Source of the DNA: Nocardioidaceae bacterium SCSIO 66511
GTDB taxonomy: Bacteria; Actinomycetota; Actinomycetes; Propionibacteriales; Nocardioidaceae
Direction of reading: 5' to 3'
NCBI GenBank assembly: GCA_023100825.1
Contig: CP095846.1
Span: forward strand, 4,030,001-4,094,000
Length of the DNA stretch: 64,000 bases
Part shown: piece by piece, positions 25,615 through 33,191 of the stretch
How positions within the stretch are numbered: position 1 is the stretch's first letter
Layout of the letters: each line of letters opens with the position of its first letter
Made by a program: the position numbers and the translations under genes
Notes under the pieces: generated by a model
Told to the model about the DNA's origin: nothing
The model's database searches: none
The model's input: only the letters and a program-made list of their open reading frames with translations

Positions 25615-25977
25615 TCAGACGTCAGACCCGGCGAGCGACGCGGCGCGGGATGCCAGTGCGGCGAGCACATCGGCATGAGCGTCCGGAACGGTGACTTCCA
25701 GATCGATCTCGCCGTCGACGGGCTCGCCGAAGGCGAACCCGAAGAACGAGCAGCACTCGGTCTCGCGGGCGGTCAGGTCGGCTGCCAGCGGTTGCTCGGA
25801 TGCGTCGAGGGTCAGATGCAGCACGGTCGGATTCGGTTGCTCGATACCGCGAAGTGCCCTCGCGAACAGGTCGTCGAACTCCCGTACGCGTACGGGCTGG
25901 TCGGCGGCCGGAAGGGTGCACGAGTGCGGGACCCAATCGTCGCTCTCGTGCGTCGATACTGTCGTCGTTGCGTCCAT
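25615..25977 (-). CDS. Small protein with a Glu-Cys-Cys motif, first gene of MerR operon
   Basis: This 120-residue soluble protein has no family name that I can support. Its central motif is TARETECCSFFGFAF (adjacent cysteines near residue 80), preceded by a single Cys in PHSCTLP near 19 and followed by a strand-rich end. The paired cysteines next to a MerR gene suggest thiol- or metal-linked chemistry, but this is inference. The ATG at 25977 is chosen over a start at 26067 because the MerR-type promoter places transcription start almost exactly at this ATG, implying a leaderless mRNA. Confidence 0.75.
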   Translation of the reverse strand: MDATTTVSTHESDDWVPHSCTLPAADQPVRVREFDDLFARALRGIEQPNPTVLHLTLDASEQPLAADLTARETECCSFFGFAFGEPVDGEIDLEVTVPDAHADVLAALASRAASLAGSDV

Positions 25978-25984
25978 GTGTTCA

Positions 25985-26016
25985 ACGGTAAGCCTGTACC
26001 CAGGTACCGGATGCAA
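25985..26016 (-). promoter_or_regulatory. MerR-type promoter with operator in a 20-bp spacer
   Basis: Reading the minus strand, a -35-like TTGCAT (26016-26011) and a -10-like TACCGT (25990-25985) are 20 bases apart. The spacer is filled by the dyad CCGGTACCTGGGTACAGG (26010-25993). An overlong spacer holding an inverted repeat is the hallmark of MerR-activated promoters. The projected start lies at or next to the ATG at 25977. Confidence 0.75.
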
Positions 26017-26109
26017 CCGCGATTCCGGCACGTTCGGAGCCGCACCGATCATCGCGACGACACCCAAGTGCCCGTCACACGATGTACGTCTCGGACGGAA
26101 CGAACGCCG

Positions 26110-27594
26110 TCAGACGCCGTTCTGTCTTGCCGAAACGCCCTCCGGCGAGCGGTCGGTGCTTGGTCCGTGGGTGATGGTGTAGCCGGTGAGTGCGTAGCCG
26201 AGCGAGATGAGGGGCGTGATGATGCAGAACAGCGCCCAGGGCAGATAGGTCCCGACGCTGACGCCGAGTGCGGTGGAGGTGAAGACTGCCGTCGCGTTCC
26301 AGGGCACCAGGGGTCCGGTCGTGGTGCCGGCGTCCTCGGCGGCTCGCGAGAGGTTCCGACGCGCGAGGCTCTGACGGTCGTAGAGCGGCCTGAGCGTCGT
26401 GACGGCCATCGCGACGGCGAAGTTGACTGCGCCGCCGATGACGTTGAGCAATGACGACAGGACGAGCGTGGCCGTGACCAAGCGGCGGGGTGTGCCGCAG
26501 CGTGGTTCCATCGCCCGCAGAAGGGCGTGCATCACGCCGGAAACCGCAAGTACGCCGGCGATGGCGAGGGCGAAGATGATGATGGCCGCCAGGCCGAGAA
26601 GTTTGAGCGCGCCACCGGTCTCGCCGCCGCCAAGGAGGCCCGCTGACTCTGCCTGCGCCTCGGTCGGTACGTAACCTTCCCAAAGCGCTACCAGCGTGCT
26701 GGTGAGGTCCACCCCTTGGTACCAAACAGCGACAGCCACGCCGGCGACCACGCCGAGGGCCAGCGCCGGGAACGCCTCGACGCGGGCCATCAGCAGGCCG
26801 AAGACGAGGATGGGCGGAAGAAGCGGTATCCAACCGATGGAAAACCCGCTCTCCAGCGCGGAAGCGACATCGTCGATGCCCGCCGTACTGCTCCCGTCGG
26901 CGTCGTGGTTCATCCCGACGAGGGTGAAAACGACGAGGCAGATCAGGATCGCCGGGACCGTCGTCCACATCATGTGTCGGATGTGTCGGATGAGCGGGAC
27001 ACCGCTGAGTCCGGCCGCGAGAACCGTGGTGTCGGACACAGGTGACATCTTGTCACCGAAAATCGCACCGGAGATGATTGCGCCGGCCGCGATGCCGGCG
27101 GGGATGTCGAGTGCGGAGGCAACGCCCATCAGGGCGAGTCCGATGGTCGCGACGGTTCCGAAGTTCGTCCCGTTGATGAACGATGTGATCGCACACAGCA
27201 AGATCGCGGTGGGCAGGAAGAACGTCGGCTCGATGAGCTCGACGCCGAGGTAGATCATCGTCGGCACCGTGCCGGACAGGATCCACGATGCGATCAAGGC
27301 TCCGACCGCGACGAAGATCAACAACGCCTGAAGGCCTCGACGGATCATGTCGAACGCGGCGTTCTCGGCATTCTCGTACGTGACGCCACGGATGGCCGCG
27401 ATGACGAGCGATGCGCCGAAGCCGACGATCATCATCAGCGGCAGGGGGGCGTCGAAAGCGAGGAGTCCGACACCCAGGACCGTCAGAAGGGCCGTGAGGG
27501 AGATCAGCGCGAAGGCGACGCTCGTCGGTTTTCCGTCGCGAGTAGCGGGCGACGGGATCCCCTCGATCACGTCCGCGTTCGCCGTCTCGGTCAT
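26110..27594 (-). CDS. NhaC family Na+/H+ antiporter-type transporter
   Basis: This integral membrane protein of 494 residues has about 12 helices. NhaC landmarks are GAIISGAIFGDKMSPVSDTTVLAA near residue 145 (with the conserved FGDKMSP), NGTNFGTVATIGLALMGVA and a C-terminal half with GGAVNFAVAMAVTTLRPLY and PLVPWNATAVFTSTALGV. Characterised NhaC-type proteins exchange sodium for protons, sometimes coupled to organic acids or amino acids. The ATG at 27594 overlaps the stop of the aminotransferase-fold gene by 4 bases, so the two are coupled; the pair is under the GntR-type operators at 28483-28533. Co-transport of the enzyme's amino-acid substrate is inferred. Confidence 0.92.
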   Translation of the reverse strand: MTETANADVIEGIPSPATRDGKPTSVAFALISLTALLTVLGVGLLAFDAPLPLMMIVGFGASLVIAAIRGVTYENAENAAFDMIRRGLQALLIFVAVGALIASWILSGTVPTMIYLGVELIEPTFFLPTAILLCAITSFINGTNFGTVATIGLALMGVASALDIPAGIAAGAIISGAIFGDKMSPVSDTTVLAAGLSGVPLIRHIRHMMWTTVPAILICLVVFTLVGMNHDADGSSTAGIDDVASALESGFSIGWIPLLPPILVFGLLMARVEAFPALALGVVAGVAVAVWYQGVDLTSTLVALWEGYVPTEAQAESAGLLGGGETGGALKLLGLAAIIIFALAIAGVLAVSGVMHALLRAMEPRCGTPRRLVTATLVLSSLLNVIGGAVNFAVAMAVTTLRPLYDRQSLARRNLSRAAEDAGTTTGPLVPWNATAVFTSTALGVSVGTYLPWALFCIITPLISLGYALTGYTITHGPSTDRSPEGVSARQNGV

Positions 27595-28463
27595 CGAGTC
27601 AGCTCCTTGACTTGCGCACGGTAGCGCGAAAGTAGATCCCACCAGACCGGCCCCGGCTCGCCGGTCCCGATCCGCCGGGCGTCGATCTCCACCACAGGTA
27701 CGAGCTCACATACGGTCCCGGTAACCAGAACCTCGTCGGCGCTGTAGAAGTCGAACAGGGTCAACTGAGCTTCGGCCGTCTCGTAGCCCGCGGCCACCGC
27801 CAGGTCCAGGACCGTCTCACGGGTGATGCCGTGCAGACACGACGTCGCGAAGGGCGTGCGTACCTTGCCCTCGCTCACCAGGAAGATGTTCGCCGTATCC
27901 GCCTCTGCGACATAACCGAACGCATCCAGCATCAAGGTGGCGTCGATCTCCGGTTGGTCGAGAATCTCGAGTCGGGCAAGGATCGAATTCAGCTGATTGG
28001 CATGGTGGATGCTCGCATCGACCACCTGCGGATGGGGCCGTCGGATGCTCGCTGTGCGGAGCCGCTGCGGCGCCGGCCGCTCGTCGACGGGCTTGTGCTC
28101 GGCGACGATGACGAGCGTTCCGCTCTCCGGCGCGTTACGCGGATCCATCCCCGAGGTCGACCGCGATCCGCGCGTGACCATGAGTCGAATGTGAGCGTCG
28201 TCGGTGAACCCATTCGCCTCGAGCGTGCGATGCACCGCGTCGGCAATGCCGGCCGCGTCGTACGGCAAGCGGATCCGCAGTGCGTTCGCCGATTGCTCGA
28301 GCCGCCGAAGATGCCGGTCGAGTTTCAGGACCCGGCCGTTGTAGACGCGCATGCCTTCCCACACCGCATCTCCCGATTGGAACCCGGCGTCGAACACCGA
28401 CACGGCCGCCTCCGCGAGCGGTACGACCCGGTCCGACACGAACACCTGGAGCCCTGACTGCAT
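27591..28463 (-). CDS. Class IV aminotransferase-fold protein lacking the expected PLP lysine
   Basis: This 290-residue protein has the BCAT/D-amino-acid-transaminase fold: DAGFQSGDAVWEGMRVYNG near residue 24, LDRHLRRLEQSA, the cofactor-face Glu in GYVAEADTANIFLV near 185, and LHGITRETVLDLA. In the family the Schiff-base lysine precedes NYL (KxxNYL); here that site reads SIHHANQLNSILARLE, with His where Lys should be, and no lysine is close by. It may use a different chemistry or no longer be a transaminase. The AGGAGG ribosome site is clear. It is coupled to an NhaC transporter and divergent from a GntR gene. Confidence 0.87.
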   Translation of the reverse strand: MQSGLQVFVSDRVVPLAEAAVSVFDAGFQSGDAVWEGMRVYNGRVLKLDRHLRRLEQSANALRIRLPYDAAGIADAVHRTLEANGFTDDAHIRLMVTRGSRSTSGMDPRNAPESGTLVIVAEHKPVDERPAPQRLRTASIRRPHPQVVDASIHHANQLNSILARLEILDQPEIDATLMLDAFGYVAEADTANIFLVSEGKVRTPFATSCLHGITRETVLDLAVAAGYETAEAQLTLFDFYSADEVLVTGTVCELVPVVEIDARRIGTGEPGPVWWDLLSRYRAQVKELTR

Positions 28464-28482
28464 CCATCCTCCTAGATCAGAT

Positions 28483-28533
28483 ATCGGATACGATCCATGC
28501 GAAAAGATTCGAAGTCAAGAGATCGGATACGAT
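28483..28533. promoter_or_regulatory. Paired GntR-type operators between divergent genes
   Basis: ATCGGATACGAT occurs twice, at 28483-28494 and 28522-28533, exactly 39 bases apart. Each copy has ATCG/CGAT dyad ends around GATA. The pair sits between the aminotransferase-fold gene (start 28463) and the GntR gene (start 28573). Such duplicated sites fit binding by two dimers of the adjacent FadR-type regulator. Confidence 0.7.
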
Positions 28534-28572
28534 TTTCTCGGCTGGATGAACGACCGAGACAGGAGCGAGCCG

Positions 28573-29223
28573 ATGACCAACGGGCCGATCGCGTACCGCT
28601 CCAAGGCCGACCTCGTCACCGAGCATCTACGGACTGAACTGCAGGCCGGCCGTCCCGGACCGGGTGAGCGAATCGTCGTCGACCGGGTCGCCTTCCAACT
28701 CGGGGTGAGCAAGGTTCCGGTTCGCGAAGCGGTCACCCGGCTCACCGGCGAGGGGCTCCTCGTACACGTCCCGAACGTCGGACCGGTCGTCCCGGAGTTC
28801 AGCGCTCACGAGATCCGCGAGACGGCGATCATGCGCGTCGCGATCGAAAGCGCAGCACTCCCGACCGCACTGCCGCGACACACCGACGAGACGATCGCCA
28901 CCCTCGAGAACCTGCTCACCGAAATGAGCGGTTCAGACGTGGACTACCCCGCTCTCAACGTCAAGCTTCACGCCGAGATTCTCGACCCCACGCCGTACCG
29001 CGAGCTCCACCGCACTGCACACACCCTCCTCGCACGCGCTCAGCGGTACGCGATCGTGCACGCCGTTCCCGGCTACCGGACACACGCCAACGAGGAGCAT
29101 GCTCAACTCGTCGCCCTCGTCAAGAAGCGCGACCTGGACGAACTCCAACGACTCAACCATCACCACATCACCACCGCCGCCGACCAGCTCATCGAACAGG
29201 TCGAACGACAGCAGGAGCCGTAA
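28573..29223 (+). CDS. GntR family regulator, FadR subfamily
   Basis: This 216-residue regulator has an N-terminal winged helix (GERIVVDRVAFQLGVSKVPVREAVTRLTGEGLL, residues about 28-60) and an all-helical FCD effector domain (HEIRETAIMRVAIESAAL near 85, then HAEIL and HANEEHAQLVALVKKRDLDEL), with His residues that can bind metal or carboxylate ligands. FadR-type regulators often sense organic acids or amino acids. The ATG at 28573 is chosen because AGGAG is 7 bases upstream; the in-frame ATG at 28546 has no such site. It probably represses the divergent aminotransferase-fold/NhaC operon. Confidence 0.9.
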   Translation: MTNGPIAYRSKADLVTEHLRTELQAGRPGPGERIVVDRVAFQLGVSKVPVREAVTRLTGEGLLVHVPNVGPVVPEFSAHEIRETAIMRVAIESAALPTALPRHTDETIATLENLLTEMSGSDVDYPALNVKLHAEILDPTPYRELHRTAHTLLARAQRYAIVHAVPGYRTHANEEHAQLVALVKKRDLDELQRLNHHHITTAADQLIEQVERQQEP

Positions 29224-29429
29224 ACCGCCCCGTAGCTGAGTCTTGGATCGCGTCGCAGGTCCAGCGACATGGGCACCAGTGGCGACTGGCAACAGAAGTA
29301 GCGATCCGGCACGCCCCCTTCGGCACCGGTGATCCGCGTGAACGCCGTCTTCTGCTCAAGTTGCCACGTTTATGCGCAATCACGGGCAGGCCGCGCGTCA
29401 TAGTTGTGATCACGCGCGTATGTGCCGTC

Positions 29430-29933
29430 ATGGACGAAATGGCAGCGGCATCGCTCTGCCCGCTTCGAGTCGGCGCGTCGGTTGAGTTCGTACTAGGAGT
29501 CGTCGGCGTCGACCTGGCTACCGTGCCCGGGGTGGGCGTTGACGCGTCTCACCCAGTGCTCGCGGAGGCACCGGTCACGATGACGTCGACGCGAGTGGTG
29601 ACCGACTTCGACACCCTCTATACCGAGTTCGTAGCCGGTGCCGCCGTTGGCTACCACCGCGGCCGCTTCAGCGGAACGAAAGAGATGCAGTTCTTCGAAG
29701 CATCCGATGACCTCGACGAGTTCACGTCGCTCGACGGTACGCGGGTCATCGATCCGATACCAACGCGTGGCGTGATCACCCGACTGCGTCGTAGTCGTCG
29801 CCGACGGACCCCGCCGCGCGGCAATTACCGCGACGTCACTGATACGGGCGCTCCCGGCACGTATACAGACGTCGATTGGATCATCGACCTCGACGTGGCC
29901 GACTCTCCCGCCGATTCACGACCCGATTCATGA
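29430..29933 (+). CDS. Hypothetical protein
   Basis: This predicted product has about 167 residues and I do not recognise a family. The N-terminal third is hydrophobic-tinged (VEFVLGVVGVDLATVPGVGV), the middle is acidic, and an arginine-rich patch LRRSRRRRTPPRG precedes an acidic C terminus. Third-position GC is high enough to suggest a real gene but lower than in neighbours. No convincing ribosome site was seen; ATG at 29430 is one of several possible starts, including an in-frame start at 29361. It belongs to the putative island beside tRNA-Thr. Confidence 0.45.
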   Translation: MDEMAAASLCPLRVGASVEFVLGVVGVDLATVPGVGVDASHPVLAEAPVTMTSTRVVTDFDTLYTEFVAGAAVGYHRGRFSGTKEMQFFEASDDLDEFTSLDGTRVIDPIPTRGVITRLRRSRRRRTPPRGNYRDVTDTGAPGTYTDVDWIIDLDVADSPADSRPDS

Positions 29934-29958
29934 CCGGGTCGTCCGCTACCGTGGCGGC

Positions 29959-30552
29959 GTGATCGAGATGGTTGCAGCGGCGGGGGCGACGATCGTCGCC
30001 GTCGCAGCGCTCATCGTCTCGATCAAGTCGCTCAGCATCCAGAAGGAGAGCGCGCGTGCGGCCACGGTCTCTGCGGAAGCCGCTCAGCGCGCGAACGTAC
30101 TGACCGAACTACGGCTTGAGCGCGAGCTCGGACATGACCGCGACCTTAGGCGCGGCTCGGCGGACGTGACGGAAGACGACCCTCCGCCTGTGCCTACTGA
30201 GCCGGCCGTGCCTATTGAGCCCACTGCTCCCGGTGGGGCCCCCGCTCCCGCTGCGCCCGCATCACCCGCCCGGCCGGCCGGGGTCGGTGACGTTCGATGG
30301 ACGCTGGATCGTCGCGGCAAGAACGCGTTCGTACTCCGCAATACCGGCTCCGGAATTGCGCACGGCGTTCGTATTCCAGCAGAGGCGTTGCCCCCGATCA
30401 CGCGCAACCTGCCGGAGTCGGCAACGCTCCGCCCGAACGAATCGGTCGAGTTCCTGATGACAGGGGTGTTCGGTAACCCAACTCCGAATGAGATCCCGGT
30501 GCTCTGGGATGACAATCTCGACGGCGTGCTCGTACCGGTTCCGGGCAACTAG
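29959..30552 (+). CDS. Hypothetical protein with N-terminal membrane anchor and proline-rich linker
   Basis: This 197-residue protein begins with a single hydrophobic helix (VAAAGATIVAVAALIVSIKSL, split by the first charged residues near 24), then an Ala/Glu/Arg helix likely to form a short coiled coil, then a Pro/Ala-rich linker (residues about 72-105), and a C-terminal beta-rich domain (DVRWTLDRRGKNAFVLRNTG to the end) that resembles small immunoglobulin-like modules found in hypothetical actinobacterial proteins. The start is GTG at 29959. Function is unknown. It lies in the putative island. Confidence 0.7.
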   Translation: MIEMVAAAGATIVAVAALIVSIKSLSIQKESARAATVSAEAAQRANVLTELRLERELGHDRDLRRGSADVTEDDPPPVPTEPAVPIEPTAPGGAPAPAAPASPARPAGVGDVRWTLDRRGKNAFVLRNTGSGIAHGVRIPAEALPPITRNLPESATLRPNESVEFLMTGVFGNPTPNEIPVLWDDNLDGVLVPVPGN

Positions 30553-30592
30553 CTGTGGGCCCGTTGCTGACCGCTGAGTCGTGGGCGGTCGA

Positions 30593-30985
30593 TCACCTGT
30601 CTCCCTGATGGGCCACGACGACGACCTGGTGCTCGTCCTCGTAGATGATCCTGCCGGGGTCATCGCTCTCGATCCGATCGCATTCGATGGCGAGCTCTCG
30701 ACACAGCTTCAGATGACGTTCGGTTCGGTCGATCAACTCGACGGCGCTCGACTTGAACCACGCGGCCGCGCGTGGGTTTATGTCGTGGTCGTACACCGTC
30801 GCATCCACTGCGGTCGGGTCCGGATAGTAGGCGTCGAACCAGTCATTGTTCACTCGACGAACGCGCTCCTGCTCGACCGTGAGTAGTCCATCCTTGGCCG
30901 CCGCGTTCACGAGCCCGAAGACACCGACGAATCTGCCACGACGATCCTGCCGCGGACTCTGAAACCTCACGAACCGGGCTGTCAT
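30593..30985 (-). CDS. Conserved small hypothetical protein
   Basis: This 130-residue protein starts MTARFVRFQSPRQDRRGRFVGVF, followed by GLLTVEQERVRRVNNDWFDAYYPDPTAVDATVYD, a layout I associate with a small actinobacterial family of unknown function that recurs in accessory regions; that recollection should be tested by a search. The C-terminal part is acidic and helical (ERHLKLCRELAIECDRIESDDPG). The ATG at 30985 is preferred to the longer open frame, whose extra residues look like non-coding translation. It is divergent from the DUF4234 gene. Confidence 0.7.
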   Translation of the reverse strand: MTARFVRFQSPRQDRRGRFVGVFGLVNAAAKDGLLTVEQERVRRVNNDWFDAYYPDPTAVDATVYDHDINPRAAAWFKSSAVELIDRTERHLKLCRELAIECDRIESDDPGRIIYEDEHQVVVVAHQGDR

Positions 30986-31118
30986 GCGTAGCAGTCTCGC
31001 GCATCCGGATCGGACATCCGGGCAACCCCCGCCGCGTCGCCGGCGCTTGCCCGGTCCCCGAATTTCTCGCATTCTCGAGACAGAGCACCTGCCCAACGCG
31101 CATCCTTGGCGAATCGCG

Positions 31119-31152
31119 ACTGCTGCGGTTCGGATGCGCCAGCCGCAGCAGT
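31119..31152. promoter_or_regulatory. Inverted repeat in a divergent spacer
   Basis: ACTGCTGCGG (31119-31128) and CCGCAGCAGT (31143-31152) form perfect 10-base arms around 14 bases, 44 bases upstream of the DUF4234 gene start and between it and the divergent gene at 30985. It could be an operator or a hairpin in the leader; no regulator is adjacent. Confidence 0.4.
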
Positions 31153-31196
31153 TCGGCTCGAATCTCACCACGGCGCTCATGTCTTGGGAGTCAACG

Positions 31197-31673
31197 ATGA
31201 CTGCTGATACTCCAACCGACGATCCAGTCACACCGCAAGCAAGTTCGCCGCCCGCGTCCGCGCCCTCGCCTGCGAAGCACATGGGCGCACTATCAGAGGT
31301 CGCGCCGCGTCCCGGCAAAATTCGACCGACCGGTGTCACGATCCTGCTCTACATCGTGACGCTCGGCTTCTACAGCCTCTACTGGTCGTACGCGGTACAC
31401 AAGGAAATCAAGGACTATGCCAAGGAGGGTCTTGGCGGACCACTTGGCCTGGTTCTCGCGTTCTTCCTCTTCTTTGTCGTCGCCTTCACCCTGCCAGGCG
31501 AAATCAAGGGCCTATACGAACGCCGAGGGATGAAGCCGCCTGTCGCCGGCACCACGGGCCTCTGGGTACTACCTGGCGCGGTCCTGATCGTCGGACCAAT
31601 CGTCTGGTTCGTGAAGGTCAATGGTGCCCTAAACGCCTTCTGGCGAGCGGAGGGCGCGGAGTTGCCAGCCTAG
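31197..31673 (+). CDS. DUF4234-like membrane protein
   Basis: This 158-residue protein has a Pro/Ala/Ser-rich cytosolic N terminus of about 45 residues and three hydrophobic segments. The first contains the family-like ILLYIVTLGFYSLYWSYAVHKEI near residue 50, the second LGLVLAFFLFFVVAFTLPGEI, and the third LWVLPGAVLIVGPIVWFVKV, with a terminal NALNAFWR-type motif (NGALNAFWRAEG). The ATG at 31197 follows TTGGGAG. The role of this domain is not known. Its stop is immediately followed by the integrase remnant on the other strand. Confidence 0.75.
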   Translation: MTADTPTDDPVTPQASSPPASAPSPAKHMGALSEVAPRPGKIRPTGVTILLYIVTLGFYSLYWSYAVHKEIKDYAKEGLGGPLGLVLAFFLFFVVAFTLPGEIKGLYERRGMKPPVAGTTGLWVLPGAVLIVGPIVWFVKVNGALNAFWRAEGAELPA

Positions 31674-31806
31674 GCATGCCTCGGACGACGTCCAGGACGC
31701 ATCTCGCCAGACGACTCGTGACCAAGCCACGCCTGCACCGTGCCCGGGTCGACCCACGCGCGAGCCACAGACACGCGGCAGTGTGTCGCAGGTCGTGCGG
31801 GGTTCG
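31674..31806 (-). pseudogene. Tyrosine recombinase (phage-type integrase) C-terminal remnant
   Basis: In one frame (31800-31753) the minus strand reads PHDLRHTAACLWLARG, which includes the catalytic HxxRH box. In the frame one base over (31753-31700) it continues VDPGTVQAWLGHESSGEM, which includes the LGH box. Intact integrases have these joined as ...LARGVDPxTVQxxLGH..., so one base has been lost at the junction. The catalytic Tyr region after LGH is missing, as is everything N-terminal. It lies directly downstream of the tRNA-Thr 3' end, the expected position for an integrase of a tRNA-targeting element. Confidence 0.8.
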
Positions 31807-31828
31807 CGCAGGTCATCCGAGGTTGGCG

Positions 31829-31904
31829 TGGAGCCGGTGACAGGAGTCGAACCCGCGACATCCTCATTACAAGTGAGGCGCTCTACCAACTGAGCTACAC
31901 CGGC
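31829..31904 (-). tRNA. tRNA-Thr (anticodon TGT)
   Basis: On the minus strand the 76-base gene begins GCCGGTGTAGCTCAGTTGG and pairs its first seven bases with CACCGGC at the 3' side. The D-arm AGCTCAGTTGGTAGAGC, anticodon stem CCTCA/TGAGG with loop CTTGTAA (anticodon TGT) and T-arm GCGGGTTCGACTCCTGT are all standard. The 3' CCA is encoded (TCCA at 31832-31829). The integrase remnant abuts its 3' end. Confidence 0.95.
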
Positions 31905-32021
31905 AAGTGCCCGAACATCGTAACGAACCCTGCCACCGGCGGCGTCGCTCGCCCGTCTGCCCGACTCATGGAGTAGGACACCCGACCTGATGCGGGTGGC
32001 CTGCCGCGAGATAATCGGGGT

Positions 32022-33191
32022 ATGGCAACGACCAACCTGCCCGGTATGGAGCGCGTCGAGCGGCTGACCGCCGACCTGGAAGCACCGTTTGCCGTCGTCG
32101 ATGACGCGGTGCTGTGGCGCAATGCCGACGAGCTCGTACGCCGTGCGGGTGGCAAACCGATCCGGGTCGCGTCCAAGTCGGTGCGCGTACGCGGGATACT
32201 CGAGCGGGTGCTGCAACGCCCCGGATTCGCCGGGGTTCTCGCGTACTCCTTGGCGGAGGCCAATTGGCTCGCCGATCATGGATTCGACGACATCCTGGTT
32301 GCGTACCCCAGCGTCGACCGGCAGGCCATCCGCGATCTCGCGTCCGCCGAGCAGCGCGCAACCGCGATCACCGTCATGATCGACAGCGTCGAGCACCTCG
32401 ACCTGATCGACCGCAGCGCCCCTCGGCACACCGAGATCCAGGTCTGCATCGACGTCGACGCATCGCTGCGCATCGGCCCCGTCCACCTCGGAGTACGCCG
32501 CTCGCCCGTTCGTACCCCTTCACAGGCAGCGGGTCTCGCGAAGGCGATCGCCGGTCGCAGCGGCTTCCGGCTCAATGCAGTGATGTTCTACGACGCGCAG
32601 ATCGCCGGGCTACCTGACTCCTCGCCGGCAGTACGCATGGTCAAGCGCCGCAGCGCCGCTGAGCTCGTCGAGCGGCGAGCGGCCGTCGTCGAGGCAGTAC
32701 GCGCGTACGCCGCGCCGAAGGTCGTCAACGCCGGCGGCACCGGCAGCCTTGACGTGCTCAAGGACGATACGACCGCGACCGAGCTTGCCGCAGGCTCCGG
32801 TCTGTTCATGCCCACCCTCTTCGACGGGTACGACGACTTCAGCGCGCACCCGGCCGCGATGTTCGCACTCGGCGTCGTACGCAAACCACGTAAGGACATC
32901 GCCACGCTCTACTCCGGCGGATACGTCGCTTCGGGATCACCGGGCAAGGCACGCGTCCCGACACCGGTCTGGCCCTCCGGTCTCGGACTGATCGGCACCG
33001 AGGCTGCCGGCGAGGTCCAGACTCCCGTCAAGGGTCGCGCGGCGCGTAGGCTGAGCGTCGGCGACCGCGTATGGATGCGACATGCCAAGGCCGGCGAGAT
33101 GTGTGAGCGGTTCGACGAAGTGCACCTGGTCGGCAGTGCTGCCGTCGAGTCCATGCCGACGTACCGCGGCGAGGGGAAGAACTTCGGATGA
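32022..33191 (+). CDS. Amino acid deaminase/aldolase, alanine-racemase fold (D-threonine aldolase/D-serine dehydratase-like)
   Basis: This 389-residue fold-type III PLP enzyme begins with the barrel strand LEAPFAVVDDAVL and the Schiff-base lysine RVASKSVRV near residue 50. The HLGVRRSPVRT region and GGTGSLDVLKDD near 240 are phosphate-side loops. The C-terminal D-serine-dehydratase-like domain ends in RLSVGDRVWMRHAKAGEMCERF, with His and Cys residues of the kind that bind zinc. Members cleave or deaminate D-hydroxy amino acids. It overlaps the flavin oxidase gene by 4 bases, forming a three-gene coupled operon. Confidence 0.88.
   Translation: MATTNLPGMERVERLTADLEAPFAVVDDAVLWRNADELVRRAGGKPIRVASKSVRVRGILERVLQRPGFAGVLAYSLAEANWLADHGFDDILVAYPSVDRQAIRDLASAEQRATAITVMIDSVEHLDLIDRSAPRHTEIQVCIDVDASLRIGPVHLGVRRSPVRTPSQAAGLAKAIAGRSGFRLNAVMFYDAQIAGLPDSSPAVRMVKRRSAAELVERRAAVVEAVRAYAAPKVVNAGGTGSLDVLKDDTTATELAAGSGLFMPTLFDGYDDFSAHPAAMFALGVVRKPRKDIATLYSGGYVASGSPGKARVPTPVWPSGLGLIGTEAAGEVQTPVKGRAARRLSVGDRVWMRHAKAGEMCERFDEVHLVGSAAVESMPTYRGEGKNFG

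Larger units (their letters stand above)
29224..31828. mobile_element. Probable decayed integrative island at tRNA-Thr
   Basis: This 2.6-kb stretch holds four genes without recognised families or with only a domain of unknown function (29430, 29959, 30593, 31197). Codon use is visibly less GC-biased at third positions than in flanking genes. At its right edge, next to the tRNA-Thr 3' end, lies a frameshifted integrase C-terminal fragment. These three facts suggest the residue of an integrated element. I could not find a convincing repeat of the tRNA 3' end at the left edge, so that boundary is a guess. Confidence 0.4.

Noticed and set aside
29224-29429. Left attachment-site repeat of the tRNA-Thr 3' end
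   Set aside because: Only short partial matches such as CCGGTGA were seen; not enough to call attL/attR.
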